The position numbers were made by a program, and so were the translations under genes. From Spizellomyces punctatus DAOM BR117 (taxonomy: Eukaryota; Chytridiomycota; Chytridiomycetes; Spizellomycetales; Spizellomycetaceae): 64,000 nt of DNA. Under the pieces are notes generated by a model, which worked only from the letters and a program-made list of their open reading frames with translations, did not search any database and was not told the DNA's origin. The DNA lies in NCBI RefSeq assembly GCF_000182565.1, contig NW_015971547.1, forward strand, positions 823,510 to 887,509, read 5' to 3'. This document shows positions 21,347-35,049 of this stretch, in pieces (within the stretch, counting starts at the first letter, position 1; every line of letters begins with the position of its first letter).

Positions 21347-24300
21347 ATGTGGAATTCAAACGACTTGAAAACAAATCTAAAAACAGGCGCGCTGGTTCAA
21401 AAGGTGGAACGAGCTCTTGACACATACAACCGAACGCTCTTACTCTTACAAAGGGGAAGGAAAGCAGAAGCCAAGACGTCCTTTGAAGAGCTCTTAAGTT
21501 GGGATGTACTAAAAGACAAACTTCCTGCGGTGCGGAAAGAAATGGGAAAGTCCGTTCGAAACATTACTTGATATGTTTGTTGTCTTTTATTTAGGCGTCG
21601 GGTGCCCACAGTTCTCCAGCACATGCACTACAGTATGTTGTGTACAAGAACTACGCTGCGTTATTAGAACAGGAAGGAAATTGGGAGCAAGCGCTTTTTC
21701 ATTTTGAGCAGGTGTGACATTTGACTGTTTCGCCTGATTTTTGTTTGAATGCATCATTGATGATGAGTATCATAGGCAGCAAAGATCGATCCCACCGACG
21801 TCTCACTTTGGTGCAGAATTGGGAGTGTAGCGGCGCGCGCAAAGTCCTGGGATACCTCATGCCATGCCTATATGGCTGGTTTGCAACGGGCAGATATATC
21901 CGCCTGTCGCTTCAAATGCTTGGATGGGGTCATCAATGTAAGTTCATGGGATGCGCTCTCCAGACGAATGATGTTGGCTAATTTAGACTTGCTGCAGGCA
22001 CTCTACGAGATTGGTGACTACGGATCCTGCCTAAAGTACCTCAAAGAAGCTTTCGCGATTGATCCTCAGTACCTCCGTGGTCGATGGATCAAGAGGCAAA
22101 TTGTTGGGGAATATCTTGAAGGGCAATCGTTTACCAGGTTAGTTTTATGAAATGACGAGAACCGGTCTTTATCTTCACACTAATATACCATTTTGTATCC
22201 ATATGCATATGTGCAGTGCATTTGAAGAGGACATTGATGCGCATGATATCATTGAGTATCGGCTCAACCCAACCGCTCTGCCAGAACTTGTGGATTCCAC
22301 GATCACCCGATCTCGGGAACCATTGTCGTCTGGTATAGGATTGCACGTCCTATACTCTTACCGACAGTTCGACTAATTGGCCTATGTATACCTATAAGGG
22401 GTTTGCAACGTCGATCATGATTCTATCAAACTGCACCTGAGAGAACTTACGTGGACTGGGCTTGGTGCAATGCTATTGGACACATACCATACATTCTACT
22501 CGTGAGTTCCACTGACTCATCCAGTTTATCGACAGATGGTTTTGGGGAGTTCACCGTCATACCTTTCATAGATCATCCAGTCAAGGACAAAAATTACCCG
22601 AGCAGCATCCATTTCGACTTCATTGCGTGCGAGTTCATATTGCAGTAGATACTGGAAAGGATGGGGTCGACGCTTCTGAATGCCAGGAGTCTGATGCGAT
22701 TGAGGTCATCATAAAAGAAGAAGGAACGAATGTACCCCATGAGCATGAGAACATTGCCCCCGGTCCAGATGAGCAAGTCACCAATGAGAGGAAAAGGAAG
22801 TTAACAGACGGAGATGACTCTAGAAGGTGCTTGCACGCAAGTCATTGTCGTGATGCTAGATGAAGCGCCAATACAACTCATCTATCTTCAAGGATATCTA
22901 AGCGTGTGCGAGACCGAATAGAACAAGAGCAGCAGCAAAAGGCTACAGAGGAAATCGACATCACAGAAGTGATTGATCCATGGCTACCAGATGGCTTTTC
23001 GATTGGCCTAGAAAACACGGACCAAAATCTAGTGACAGATGTTCCGTCCTTCCTCTCCACATTTTGTTCAAAGATCTTGTCGCCCACAACGGGAGCAGAC
23101 CTCCGTCGTAAAAGCAAAAGGTAGTACCAAGTATTCCGATTCATGTTGTTGCGATGTGAGAGTCTCAACGCGGATATGCGGTACCCAGCATACGCAAAGG
23201 ACGCAAAGGATCATTAGTTCCAGCCGCCGATTTGATGAGTACCCCAACGTCATCAGCTGCTTTTGGTCCAAATGCCTTAAAGTCATTCGTCGATTCCGTG
23301 AACTTGCACAATTCTGGTTTAATCGACACCATACGTTTCTTTGTAACATGGGTCATCCTTGGACAAGTTAAGCCGGACCGTGATTTCCAAAGACATTTTA
23401 TGGACACCCAATGGCCAGCAGGGTTGCGAAGTATTGTCCCGTCCCTGTTGCGGATCCTGGAGAAGCATAATGCAGGGGTAATGTTCTGGAGGAATGCATA
23501 CCCATCAGCATTTTACTTGCACGACGGCGATTCGGGAAGATGTCGCGAAGGAGAAGCCAGTGGAGCTATTCTAGAGGTACCTTTTGGGTGCCCGTCTTCA
23601 TTCATCTTGTTTCCTAACGCCAACGGGAATATGTTAACTTTTCTCAGCTGTTGTTGAGTTTGTCGGAAATACTCTGTGATGCCTGGGGGTCGCAACAAGA
23701 AGGGTCTCCAAGTACCTCAATGTACGATTGGATACACGATGACTGCAGTGATGGGGAGGGTGAAGATGGGAATCCCTTACACCCACATTCCTTTCCGCAA
23801 ATACTACACCGTATCATGGACTCACTGGTGGATGTATTGGGTATCATTGATGAGGACCGTGACCAGGATTCGTTGAGTTTTGTAAGGTAATATTGATCAA
23901 TCATGGATTGGGCCGATTGTTATGCTAAATCTTCGCGTGTGAATCTTCAGATATTTGTGGTTGAAAGCACGGATACACGAGTACCGGCATGAATATGATA
24001 TGGCAGCTCAAACATATAAACAGTGCGGCGAGGCTCTTGGTTGCCATAACTTTGAAGGCTTCTCTGTGAGCCTTAAGAATTGGTAAGATTATTCGATGAT
24101 ATAATATTTGCGCTATTCAATTATTGAAATGTGTTCGCGGTTCAAGCATAACGGACAATGAGATTAGCCAAAAATCTTTGGAATGGAAACGTTTGGCACT
24201 TGAGGCCCGTCAATATGTCCTGGAGGCCGATGCACAGTTCGCTCAAACGAATTATGAAGCCGTCATTGAGCGCCTTAAACCGGTCCTGTTAGAAGCAGCA

Positions 24301-27300
24301 GTCGCTTCTGGACTTTCGCCATGTGATACAATTATGCCGGATGACAGTCGAGAAGCATCCGAGCGACAAGAAGCAACCCAGATTGCAAGAAAATTTGTTT
24401 TCTACGATTGCGGCTTTGGAAAGCGGTATCAACTTTTTGACTTTTTGCGACAGGTAGCCAGTTCGCAGTTGGCATAGTTTTCTACATCAGGCTGTTGATT
24501 AATAGCTTTAAGGCTTTTCTGCACGTCAATGATCCCCAAAGCGCATTTGCTTGCACCGCGCACCTTTTGGTAGATGCTGTGCGTAATTCCTCTGCGGCCT
24601 CTGATTTCGAACTCCATCTTGAACGAGTGAGTGTCGGCATATTGGCTACCATACAACCACGCTACTTAATCACCCTTGTGCATAGCTATCAACTCTTCTT
24701 GGGGACGTTATAACGTATTTGCAAACATCATCAATGAGGACGGAATGGGTTCAGCTGCTTGAGGCATATCAGGGTCATGCATCAGGCACTGAGCCAGCTC
24801 GGAATCTCTTTCAAAATTTTCTTTTGGGCGTCTTCTTATGTGTGAGAATGTGCTGGGTAGCCATGAGACATTACAAGGAACTACCAACCTTATCTAGGAG
24901 GTCCGCCATAGCACATCGGATTAAGGCGTTGAACATTTTCGTTGTGAGAAGTTGGATTCTGTTGTATTACGTAGTGCAGGCGCTTCATTCCTCGCCAACT
25001 CGGATGGCACTGGATTCCAAGGAGGAGAAGAAGAAGACTCAAACGCCAACCGAGGAAAATGTACCTTCAACGACGCCTATGGACTTAGATGCGAAGAATG
25101 CTTTGCAACAGGAAAACATTGTTGATCGCGAGGCTACGAACGATAGTGTGACTGATGTGACTGTAGAAGGAATAGATCAGCTAGCGGATCTATTGATAGT
25201 TGCCCACCGTGAACTTGGGGAACTCTCTCTGTGCGGCCTTGATAACGGTACGTCTGGTGGGGCTTTGCGATGTAAGCACCAATTATCCTAATGAATGCAT
25301 TACAGGCGCATTCTTGAGACTCATTCTCCAACACATTGGCAAAGCATCTCGTGACTCATACCAGGCTGAGTTGTATCAATGCTATCACTGTCTGTACGGT
25401 ATAAAGGTAAGACGTCCTGATTTACTGTTTGTGCATTTTGTGTACCAAGTTTATTGACTCTACTGTAAGGTGGAACACGACAGTGATATCGAGGATCATC
25501 ACACGATCACGCTGCCTTTTGAGCGCGAAGCTGCTTCTGAAGTGTTTTCAACTGTTTCGCACTATGTTCTGACTAAATTAGCGCTACGCGGAAACCGCGG
25601 CATTCCAGCCGACATTAAGCAATGCCTGGATAAAGTCACAGAAGTGTACAGCGAACCTCCTTGGAACAATGGTCAGTATGACTTTGTCTTGTGGATCTAA
25701 CATTTCACACTTGTCTCACGCTTCAGTATGCATAGCTCGGGTTGCAGTCAACAAAGAGACGATTGATCGGCTGCTTGAGCGACCAATAGATGTAAGCGAC
25801 ATGGCGCCCGATCGAAGTGCCCTCGCAACAGTCACATTCACGGAAGGCGAGCGTAAAAAGATTTCCGGTGAGAGACATTTGAAATATCTTGCTGGTTTAC
25901 TGCAGACACTTATCATAGTATATATCATCCACCTGTAGATATTTATTTTACCCTGTATTATTTGCAAGGCAAAATTATGTGGACTCAATATAAAACTCGT
26001 AGCCTTGCTCAAACGGTTGATTTCCACAAAATGATTGCTCCTTTGAAGGGTGCAACCGTACAGTACCTAGTACGTGACATTGCCACGCAACACAAACATA
26101 CTACGAGATGGCTGATTTGACATGTTCCTAGTTCAATCTATATCTGAATCCGCGTCGCTGCGATAGTTGGATATCTCTAGCACAATGCTATTCTTCGCTG
26201 GCCAATGAGCACCTGGGACGCAATGCCATAACGATCGTAGACAACTTTGGGAAAATTCGTCTTTGGCAGCAGGTAAGATCGGTGCTTTAGTAATCTAGAG
26301 TTAATATTTTACTGATGTTATTTTGCTTTCTATAGAAAGCGTACCATTGCTACGTCCAGGCTAGTCACCTAGCCCGATCATCAACGGCGTCGGATTTAGG
26401 AACAACCTTGTGGGGTGACTTTGGGTACCTTTGTCATGCGATCGCGACGAAGCCTATGGCAGGAGCTGCGTTGTCATCGTACTTGCTCAAGATACGAGAT
26501 CTTTGGTCGCGCAGATGGAGTGAATCCAAGCGATCATCTCCAAATAGCGTGGAAGTCGAAAGTCATCTTGCAGCAGGGGTTGGGCAAATCAAGAGCACCG
26601 AAGATCACGGGGCGGATGCGAGAAAAGCTCCAATGCTTCAGTTGGCAGCTTATTGCTTCCGCAAAGCCGCGGCATTGGAGAAAACGGATTGGCGTTACCC
26701 GTTCATGCTTGCGAACATTTACGCTAAACTTCGCAAGAATCCGGCGGTACGATTGGTTGTAGATTTACGTTTACGTTGTTGCCTTCTTAGATCTTTCATG
26801 CTTCTAGGTGATCATAAAATTGTATAGAAGAGCAGTCGCTTTGGTACCCGAAGAGTGGGTGACCAAGGAGCAGGTACCTTGTATTTGTTGTGGGATGCTC
26901 ACAAGACTATGCTGAACTCTCTCGGAAATGCATAGGAAAGGATTTTGGATCCCATGATCAAGCTGGCCGGCTATCTCAGCAAGGCCTTGCACCAAGGGAT
27001 AATACAAGTATGTCAGATGATTGTGGTCCTTTGACCTATGTTGTCCCATAAACACTCTCATTCTTTTGACATATACAGCCGGAAGAAGCGTTGGCTGCCT
27101 TGACGGATCTCCCAGACTCAACTGGATCACTTCCTGGCTCCCCTGTTCGCAGGAATAGCAGTACTCCGGGAACAGATATCAGTCTTCCCACATGGAAATG
27201 CTCCGCAACCAACACCGAAATGGATGAAGCGCGTGCGCAAGCATTTGAGCGGATTTGCATAGTTTTGATTCGGATGAAGGTTATTGACAAGAAGAAGTGG

Positions 27301-28558
27301 CAGCACAAACCGAGGTCCAAGGTACTGAGGAACATGACAGTTTTCCTTTACCTCCATGGCCGATAACCAGTTGTGTCGACAACAGCTTGCTTGGATATAT
27401 TACCATGTATATAGGGATACGGAGCGGGCGAAAGGGGAGTTGAGTGCCTTATTTAGGAAGGATGACAAGTCAAAAGGATTTGTAAATTTTTGGAAACCCG
27501 AGTTTGAGAGGTAACAATTTTTTGGCAGTAATAGTCCCGGATCAACGCTTATCTCACGATATTAGGCCTGGCAAGCACTTCATTTGGGTACACAAGTATA
27601 CCATGTTTATGATCGACCTTCTTAAAGAAACGTCGGACATCGACGGTTTGAGAAGAATATGTCGGAAGGTTCGCAAAGCGGATGATGTGCTACTTTGGCC
27701 GGACAAGATTTGGAAGCATGCGTATAGCTCCTGCTTTGAAGTAAGTCATTGTCCGACCTTGTACTGGGAGCGTCTTCTAAGTTCCCTGGATCAGGCGCTT
27801 GTGGCAACGGTCAAGGGCGAGCGAAGCACCCCTCTTTCAGGAACAATGTCTAAACAAGAATTTGACGAACGGGCCCCAGAAGTCGAAGAGCGCATGTTTG
27901 CAGCTGCAGATCCCAAGCCTCCTCGCTTAGTCAATATGCTCTGCGCTTTTGATCTAAAAAAACTGGATGAAGGCTTTATGGACGAGGAGGAGCTGAATCT
28001 TCTGCTTGTTGACATATATAGCTCCCTTTTTTCCGAATTCAGTGGGAAGTCTAAACACTCTGAGAGATCTCAGGATGACATTATGGGGCATGCTTCAATG
28101 CAAGTCGAAACCACAAAGGACGGCACAACTAGCGCAGCTGATGAGACGGTACCTGCAGGCGGTGTGCAGCTAAATGGCGATGGGCTCGTCGATACCACAA
28201 TATCTGGGAGTCCATCGGGCAATCCTGTAGAGACCGCACCTCACACCCAGGCGCTAGAGAAGGTGAAGTTCTCTCACGTGTTGCAGCGGGTACTTTCAGT
28301 GTGCAAGAATCCGCCCCAGGTGAGATATTTCTGCCATTTGCGTCAAGGTGAAAACCTCTCTCAAGACCAAGCTATGTCTAGATTCGACAAGAAGCTCCGC
28401 CACAAATTTCCGCAACGTCTGGAGATGTGATAGCGCAAGGGGCGACGAGTCCCCCGAACGCTAATCTGTTGATTACGGTTGATGCCAGCTCACCTGGCAC
28501 GGTACCTAATGAGACAGAATCTGCAATTGATGCACCAGTACCGGTAGATGAAGATTAA
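21347..28558 (+). CDS. HIR3: HIR complex subunit Hir3 / CABIN1 homologue
   Basis: Twenty-five exons encode about 1896 aa: 21347-21529, 21595-21711, 21776-22137, 22217-22332, 22399-22501, 22536-22826, 22893-23120, 23189-23576, 23648-23886, 23951-24082, 24147-24453, 24513-24626, 24686-25247, 25306-25406, 25470-25671, 25727-25867, 25969-26069, 26132-26272, 26336-26746, 26808-26873, 26936-27007, 27079-27321, 27371-27510, 27566-28319, 28382-28558. The N-terminus has TPR repeats typical of the family (ALDTYNRTLLLLQRGRKAEA, AAKIDPTDVSLWCRIGSVAA), and TPR-like helices recur throughout (YLNPRRCDSWISLAQCYSSL). Hir3 scaffolds the histone H3-H4 chaperone that deposits nucleosomes independently of replication. 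The join at 22502-22535 is weak (only 34 bp). The segment 27741-27794 has intron ends but no stop. The acidic, Thr/Pro-rich tail is less certain. Confidence 0.85.
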
Positions 28559-28646
28559 ATGGTCATTTACTCTATGGTACACCGTGTATCGCTTTTTGGT
28601 ATTTTAAATAAACGCTCCTTTTGTCTCTTGGGTTCCTTGTTTAGTT

Positions 28647-30770
28647 TCATTGTCGTTTCTCGTTGTGATCTTCTTCTGGCATATCTGAATTTTGATAGGC
28701 CCCATCAGGCTTCTGGTAAGGACATCTGGCCAAGCGGGGGACACTTACTTCCAAAAATAGGTCGTGGTTGAACGCTGGAGACACGTCGATGTCTTCGCGT
28801 GGAAGGAGCCATTCAAGGAACAGCCAGATTAGATAGTCTAATGCTACAATCATGCAAGCAAGGATTCCGGCATACACGCCGCATTCATGATATCTGGGCA
28901 AAAGTAAGCATCAATTAGCTGTAGATGCCTCTCCCTCCTTACAACACGACAAACCTCTGCAGTCGTTCAACCAGCGAAAGATGTGGGTCTGTCATAATAG
29001 TGTCGTAAACCTGATGATACGGTCGTATGAGTTTTTCATTCCGACAGGAGATCATCACAGAACTAGAGAAAACAACAGACCATCTCCGTTCGTTCAGCAA
29101 CATCGCTCCAATTGTACATGTCTTTGACCCTCTGATGAAAGCGTAGCGGGTTTGGCGCGTCAGTTCGTATGGTCTCAATGGCTCTCGAAAGAGATGACAC
29201 CAGGTCTTGATCCAGGGTATTACACCGGTCAGGCTGAGAATGTTAACGTGTTGTCCAAATGGCACCCACCTTTCTCATCCGGTTCAGCAAACAGTACCAT
29301 ATCTTCAGGTAAAACCTCAGGCACTCCCCCAACACGTGTACTGACAACAAGCAAGCTGTACATTATGAGCAGGTCTTAGAACCGCCATACTTCGTAGTGC
29401 TCTGTAGGGAAACGTACCCGCAACATGCTGCTTCCACGATCGCAATGCAAAATGCTTCGGTCAAGGAAGTGTTTAGAAAAATATGACCTCGCACAAGTAC
29501 CTGAAGCCATGCATAATTCAATTAGCACCTATCAAAACTGGCATACGTTCCTGGTTCCTTACGTCTCTCACGCGTGCATGATCGACTGCACCCAATAATT
29601 TGACACGGTCTTGCAAGCCATACTTGTCCTGCATTTGTTCCAAATCTGTTCGTTTTGGCCCATCCCCGGCTTGGTCACGCCCAAGTCAACATTTGGTGAG
29701 CCAAGGCCATCAGAGACGTCCGCCGATGCCAAATTGATCGCTTACCGATTAGAAAGTTGACGTCTTCAAATTGGGCACATATGCAAGGAATTACCGCCAC
29801 CATTAGGTCTACCCCTTTACGATAGACGAGCCGACTGGCTATTACTATTGTGACTAGTAAATGGTAAGAAACCTGCATATTGGAATGGCTACAAGAGAGT
29901 GATCACTCACTTTTCCCCGCCTCTCGTGCTGACGAATTTGGCCGGAAGTCTGCCGCAACGACAGCATTAGGAATAACTGACACCTGCAGGGGATCGAGGG
30001 AGGCCCGAAGTACGGTATTCTCTTTACTGGGTCTCAATATATGAGCATAGGGCATGTAAATGATCTATTCGCTTTTCCAGTCTTTACCTGGTGTGGGAGA
30101 CACAAATGACATGATCGATATCAGACAGCGTGAATTTCAGTAACTTGTTGGTCAAGATGCTACTTGCATCCTCGAACCCGAACAAAGAGTGATCTGTGAA
30201 ACAGGCGCGGAGACCCATAGTTCTTGCATGCAGAATAGCTTCATGACACATGGACGAGAAAGCCTAAGCAAGATGCTTAATGATTGAACCATCCCCTTCA
30301 CTATGGTGCCACAAACACATAGTGCAGTATCGTACCCCATGTCCGTGAACGACGTCGATACGCTCTCTGACCACAATGTATCGAAAGAGCGGAAAAAGCG
30401 AATACACAGTTGGAAGGGACACTTGGTCATAGACCAGCCAATGGGGGATATGATAAACTTTTACTCCTGACGTAAGGTATCGTACACCCGCCCGTCGTCC
30501 ATAGTTGTGCGTAACGACGATAACCTGCGAAGAAAGCCATTCGGTTACCACCTATGCCAACAGATGCAGCCTAGTTTATTACCCCAATGTACCTTATGAC
30601 CCCTTCGCACCAAGCGCTGTGACAAGTGATAAATGTGCGCTTCTACTCCACCCATATTGGGATAAAAGAAGTCCGACACCATACTGTGGAAAAGGAGGCG
30701 AGAGACTATTGAATACGAGAAGCTGGGAAGACAAAGATGTCTATAACTACCATATATTGAGACGCCTCAT
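28647..30770 (-). CDS. GPI3: GPI-anchor GlcNAc transferase catalytic subunit (Gpi3/PIG-A)
   Basis: Twelve exons (30770-30751, 30683-30593, 30524-30336, 30263-30088, 30032-29911, 29853-29746, 29669-29563, 29500-29418, 29355-29270, 29205-29081, 29010-28955, 28893-28647) encode 469 aa. Family signatures run from start to end: [81 protein letters not shown], and the GT4 donor-site motif [19 protein letters not shown]. The C-terminal membrane anchor is [17 protein letters not shown]. The enzyme transfers GlcNAc from UDP-GlcNAc to phosphatidylinositol at the cytoplasmic ER face, the first step of GPI synthesis. The first coding exon is only 20 nt and ends inside a Cys codon. Only 178 bases separate it from the divergent TBC gene. 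Confidence 0.95.
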
Positions 30771-30948
30771 GTCCCTGCATCCCTATGACTTTTTCGCAGC
30801 ACCGGTCTTGTAAGTCAAATGCGACGTCTCATCAACAGTCGGATGGCCGATCTCGCAAAAACATAAAGTGGAAACGGACGCGACCAAGGGTGTGTTGGCT
30901 TAGTACTGCTGCGCACAACATTTAAACATTTGCACTGCCACTCGAGTC

Positions 30949-33117
30949 ATGGAAGGTCGCGCTGAGCAAAACAGTTGTGCCTCGTTTCTACTGGAAGACA
31001 TTTTACTCTTCACCACGGCGATGGGCACAGCGGTTGACCTTCATCAGTCAACGTCACTCTTTGAGGAGGTGAAAAGCTTTACTGCACCTCTAGACGTAAT
31101 GACGAGCGACAACGGAGGGAACGAGGGCCAATCGAAGGCGGAGGGTAACAGCAAGGAAGTTATGAATTCTGGTATGGAACCTTAGGCATAATCTAATGAA
31201 ATAATGCAGAGGAACACTGGGATAACCTGTTCTTCCGTCGACTGTCATTGTAAAAGTTCCTGGTTCTGTTGTGGCAGAAGCGTCAAAGCCCGCCGGTCCC
31301 GTTATCAAGCCTCGTACCACCAGTCTAAAGTCACAACCCGAAGAGCCCGTACGAAGTACTTCACCGGAACCAACTTCCTGGACCGCATTTATCAGGAATC
31401 GAGCCAGCCTTCTGGGCCTCGGTAGCTCGAACGACCGAAAATATGACATCAGCTCAGAGTCGGATGATGATTTAGGGTATCCAGGTCTTACCTCACCTTC
31501 ACGGCGCAGACACGAAAAGGGTAACCACACTGAGAGGATTCTCTCTGATCTTGACGAGGAGTCAGTCGAATTTCTGCTGTCAAGGCTAGATATTGAAAAT
31601 CAAGCGCTGGCGCTGAATCCCAAGACCATCTATGTTGAAGGAGGGAACATTCGGGGACACCAGCCTACGCTACAGGCTCTAACAGTAAGCCTAACCCACT
31701 ATTCAACAAAACCCCCTGGTCCAGCTCAAGAACAAGATGAAGCCGATATCGATTTTTGGAACTCTATCATCGAAGATTATGCGTCCACCTTACATAAGAT
31801 ACCGCACTTACTCACGGCAAGAGTGCGTGCTGGCATACCTCCACATTTACGAGCAAAGATCTGGACCATCATGTCCGGAGCACAAAAGGACCGCTTCGAT
31901 TCCTTATATCCATTACTCTTGAAGCAGGATAGTCCTTTCGACAGAATCATAAGACGGGATATCCCGAGGACATTTCCAAAATTAGACATGTTCAAAGAGG
32001 AAGGGGGCGAGGGACAGCGGAAGCTTTACCAGCTTTTGAAAGCTTATAGTATCTACGACGCCGAAGTAGGATATTGTCAAGGCCTCAGCTTCGTTGTTGG
32101 ACCACTACTGATGCAAGATGTAAGACCGTGTGCTTGAATGGATGCCTTGCAGCAGATTTTTCATGGGAAACTAATCCAGAAAGCGGAACTAAACAGATGT
32201 CGGAAACCGAAGCTTTTGCGGTTTTGGTACGGCTAATGGAAGACAAACCACCTGCGGCTAAATCTGCAAGCAATGGCAACCATCACCCTCACCGTGCTTA
32301 CGCCCTTCGGACACTGTTTACCCCAGATATGTCTGGCTTACATCAAATGCTGTATCAACATTCCGAGTTAGTGCGGGAGCATCTTCCTGATCTGTATGGG
32401 CACTTCCAAGAGCATGGCGTTACCGCAACCATGTACGCCTCACAATGGTTCCTCACACTTTATACATATCATTTCCCGCTTCCTTTGGTATTCCGGATTT
32501 TTGATATTATCTTTGCGGAGGGGGCCGTTGAAACAATGCTCCGATTCAGTATAGCCATTCTGAAGCGGAATCAGTTGCGGCTTCTTGAGGAGTCCGAATT
32601 CGAGAACATTTTGGAGATTCTCAAAGGAGATAGACTTTACGAAGTCTATCAGGACGATCCAGAAGCGGTGGTCAGAGATGCCATGGAGGTACAAGACATC
32701 GTCAGTGAGAGGAAGCTGGAAGGTCTCCGTCAAAGGTAGGGCGATGATCGAGTTTCTAAGCCGCTGGAATTTGCTCACTCCAAACATTTTAGCTACACCG
32801 AAGAACAGCGCAAAAGGGCGGCAACGATGTCGGATGCAGAGTTAGTGGCTCTTCAAGCCTTGATAAGGCAGCTTCGCGCCGAGACTTCGCGCCACCAGCA
32901 GTCATTAACTGAAATGGGTAGGGAAAATGACCGCCTTTCAAAGGACAATCAAAACCTGCGAGCAAAGTTGGTAGAGGCAGAGAAGGGGATTGAGGAGAAG
33001 GAGGAGGAATGCAAGCAGCTAAGGCTCAGGCTGAAAGAGCTGGAATCAACAGTCAATCCGCCTCAGGATTCTGATGTGACCAACGATGCACCGATTGAAA
33101 GTAGCGATAGCGCATAA
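30949..33117 (+). CDS. TBC-domain Rab GTPase-activating protein with C-terminal coiled coil
   Basis: Exons 30949-31171, 31278-32119, 32197-32735 and 32793-33117 give 642 aa. After about 230 low-complexity residues comes a TBC domain. The arginine finger is in GIPPHLRAKIWTIMSG (Arg near residue 266) and the glutamine finger in EVGYCQGLSFVVGPLLM. Later motifs are EAFAVLVRLM, MYASQWFLTLYTYHFPLPLV and FDIIFAEG. The C-terminal 100 residues are a predicted coiled coil (LVEAEKGIEEKEEECKQLRL). The layout matches the EVI5/Gyp5 group, which inactivates Rab GTPases in secretion or endocytosis. Both catalytic fingers are present. Confidence 0.9.
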
Positions 33118-33606
33118 GGGGGCTCGAGCATAGTCCTGGACGCTTTTTGGTTTGTGTACATAGCATGTCTTTATATATCACTCGAGCACGGTAGCTGTGT
33201 TCATCAGTTTTTTTCCTCTAAATTACCTTTGACACTGCAGCGACAGGAGTACGGATCCATCTCATGGTATATCCATCGCGAGAATATGGGATCATTAATG
33301 ATATAAGGATGCAATTGACCTTAACTATCTAAAGCAGTTCGCCTCATAGATGGCAATTCCACATACTTGCAATGTCATAAGATATCCCGCTCGACTTCAA
33401 GCAAAGACCAGAAATCATACCAATCAATGGGTGATGCGAGAACTCTCCATTCCGTTGGCAAGACTCGGAATCCGTTGGGATGCACCTAAATATTTTAGTA
33501 ACTTGGAGCTTCATCTTATTATTTCCTCCGCGCCAGCCTAAGCACCGCGTGCTGGGACTCGGTTTCCTGTTTGGCGGTTGGCGATCAAAACACTGATCCC
33601 CATGCC
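33118..33606. other. intergenic, no gene recognised
   Basis: This 489-bp gap separates two co-oriented genes. I see no exon or RNA gene. It should contain the 3' end of the TBC gene and the promoter of the transporter gene. Confidence 0.5.
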
Positions 33607-35049
33607 ATGGCCAAGCAAATGAAGGCACCTCCGGGGGAAACAAGCACGACAGCAACCACAAGTACCCTAAGCAAAGTGTTCCTACGGGAATGGGTTCTAG
33701 TCGGCATGCTAATTTTCGGGGGTTGCTGCTCCAATGTCTACACGTTGGAGTTGCTGGTAACGTATGTAGCGTGTTGCATTTTAACCCCGTTACTTCTCAA
33801 TTCGCATGTGAAGTTTTCTGCGTCCATATCCTAATGCGCTACCTGGTCCGTTAATTTAGTCATGCACCCAAGAGTGGACACTTGATCACATTGGCGCAAT
33901 TCCTTGTTGTGGCCGTAGAAGGTTTCCTCTCGAACCTTGAGTGGGGCTGGGGGCCAGCTCTTGGACATGCATCTGGTCCAAAGTCTTTCCTTCCTCTTCG
34001 GCTGAAGGAGAGGAAGATTCCAATCCGCTACTGGATCGGAATGGTCGTGTTATTTTGGACAGTATCGGTACTGAACAATGCCTCCCTCGGATACAATATT
34101 GCGATGCCGTTACACATTATCTTTCGATCGGGCTCCCTGTTCGTTAGCATGGTTTTCAGCTGGTTATTTTTTGGAAAGATGTGAGTACCAACAATGGTCA
34201 AGTTCGCAGTTGTGCTCAGATTGATTGTCGTGCCAGATTTTCTCGGCAACAGATATTAGGAGTACTGCTTGTTTCCGTTGGTGTCGTGATATCTACCTAC
34301 AATTCCGCGGGCACGGGAGAATCAACCAGTCAACCATTTCGTCAATGGCTCACTGGCATTGGGCTATTGACTCTCGCCCTCGTCTTGGCCTGTCTCCTCG
34401 GTCAGTTACAACAGCTCACTTACACCAAATTTGGAAGGCATTGGCGAGAAGGTCTCTTCTATACCCACTTCCTCGGCATGCCTGCTTTCCTCCTGTTTTA
34501 CGATGATATACGAACCCAGATAATTGAATATAACAGCTCCCCCCTTGTATCCTTGATAGAGGCAGTGGAACCTTTCTTGGTAACCTGGCTTCCCTCGAGC
34601 GTATGGACCGCGTTAAATAGGGGACCATGGCTTCAAGTCCGTCTGCCCAGCATGTGGCTTTATCTGTTGTTGAATACTGCAACGCAATGTAAGGTTGAGT
34701 AATCAAAAATTCCGATCTCAACAATAGTCTAATTAGTCGCCCCTTGTTGGACAGACGTGTGCATTTCAGGAGTACATCGTTTAAGTTCTATGGCTAGCTC
34801 CGTGACGCTCAACATGGTATGTGGTAGCGGATCTTCCGTTATGACAATGTTCCTACATCTGATTCACCACATCCATAGATCTTGAGCGTCCGGAAATTTG
34901 TGAGTCTCCTGCTTTCCATACTCTTATTTAACAATCACTTCTCAATAGGCCATTGGTTTGGAGCAGCTGCTGTGTTCATAGGGACAGCTATTTATAGTGG
35001 AATAGGCGGATCCCCCAATACTACCACCGTAAAAGTAAAATCTAAATAA
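33607..35049 (+). CDS. YEA4: UDP-N-acetylglucosamine transporter (SLC35B4/YEA4 family)
   Basis: Exons 33607-33761, 33860-34180, 34237-34688, 34755-34816 and 34879-35049 give 386 aa. About ten membrane helices are visible. Family-typical stretches include GGCCSNVYTLELLVTHAPKS, NNASLGYNIAMPLHIIFRSG, RQQILGVLLVSVGVVIST, QLQQLTYTKFGRHWREGLFY and VRKFVSLLLSILLF. These nucleotide-sugar antiporters carry UDP-GlcNAc, and in some members UDP-xylose, into the Golgi or ER lumen; in yeast this supports chitin synthesis. ATG 33607 is the first in frame. The donor substrate is the same as that of the Gpi3 enzyme encoded nearby, although on the opposite side of the membrane. Confidence 0.9.

Noticed and set aside
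21938-21997. GTAAGT...GCAG candidate intron in HIR3
   Set aside because: The segment is in frame without stops and its translation aligns with the CABIN1 TPR linker (SSWDAL before ALYEIGDYGSCL), so it is taken as coding.
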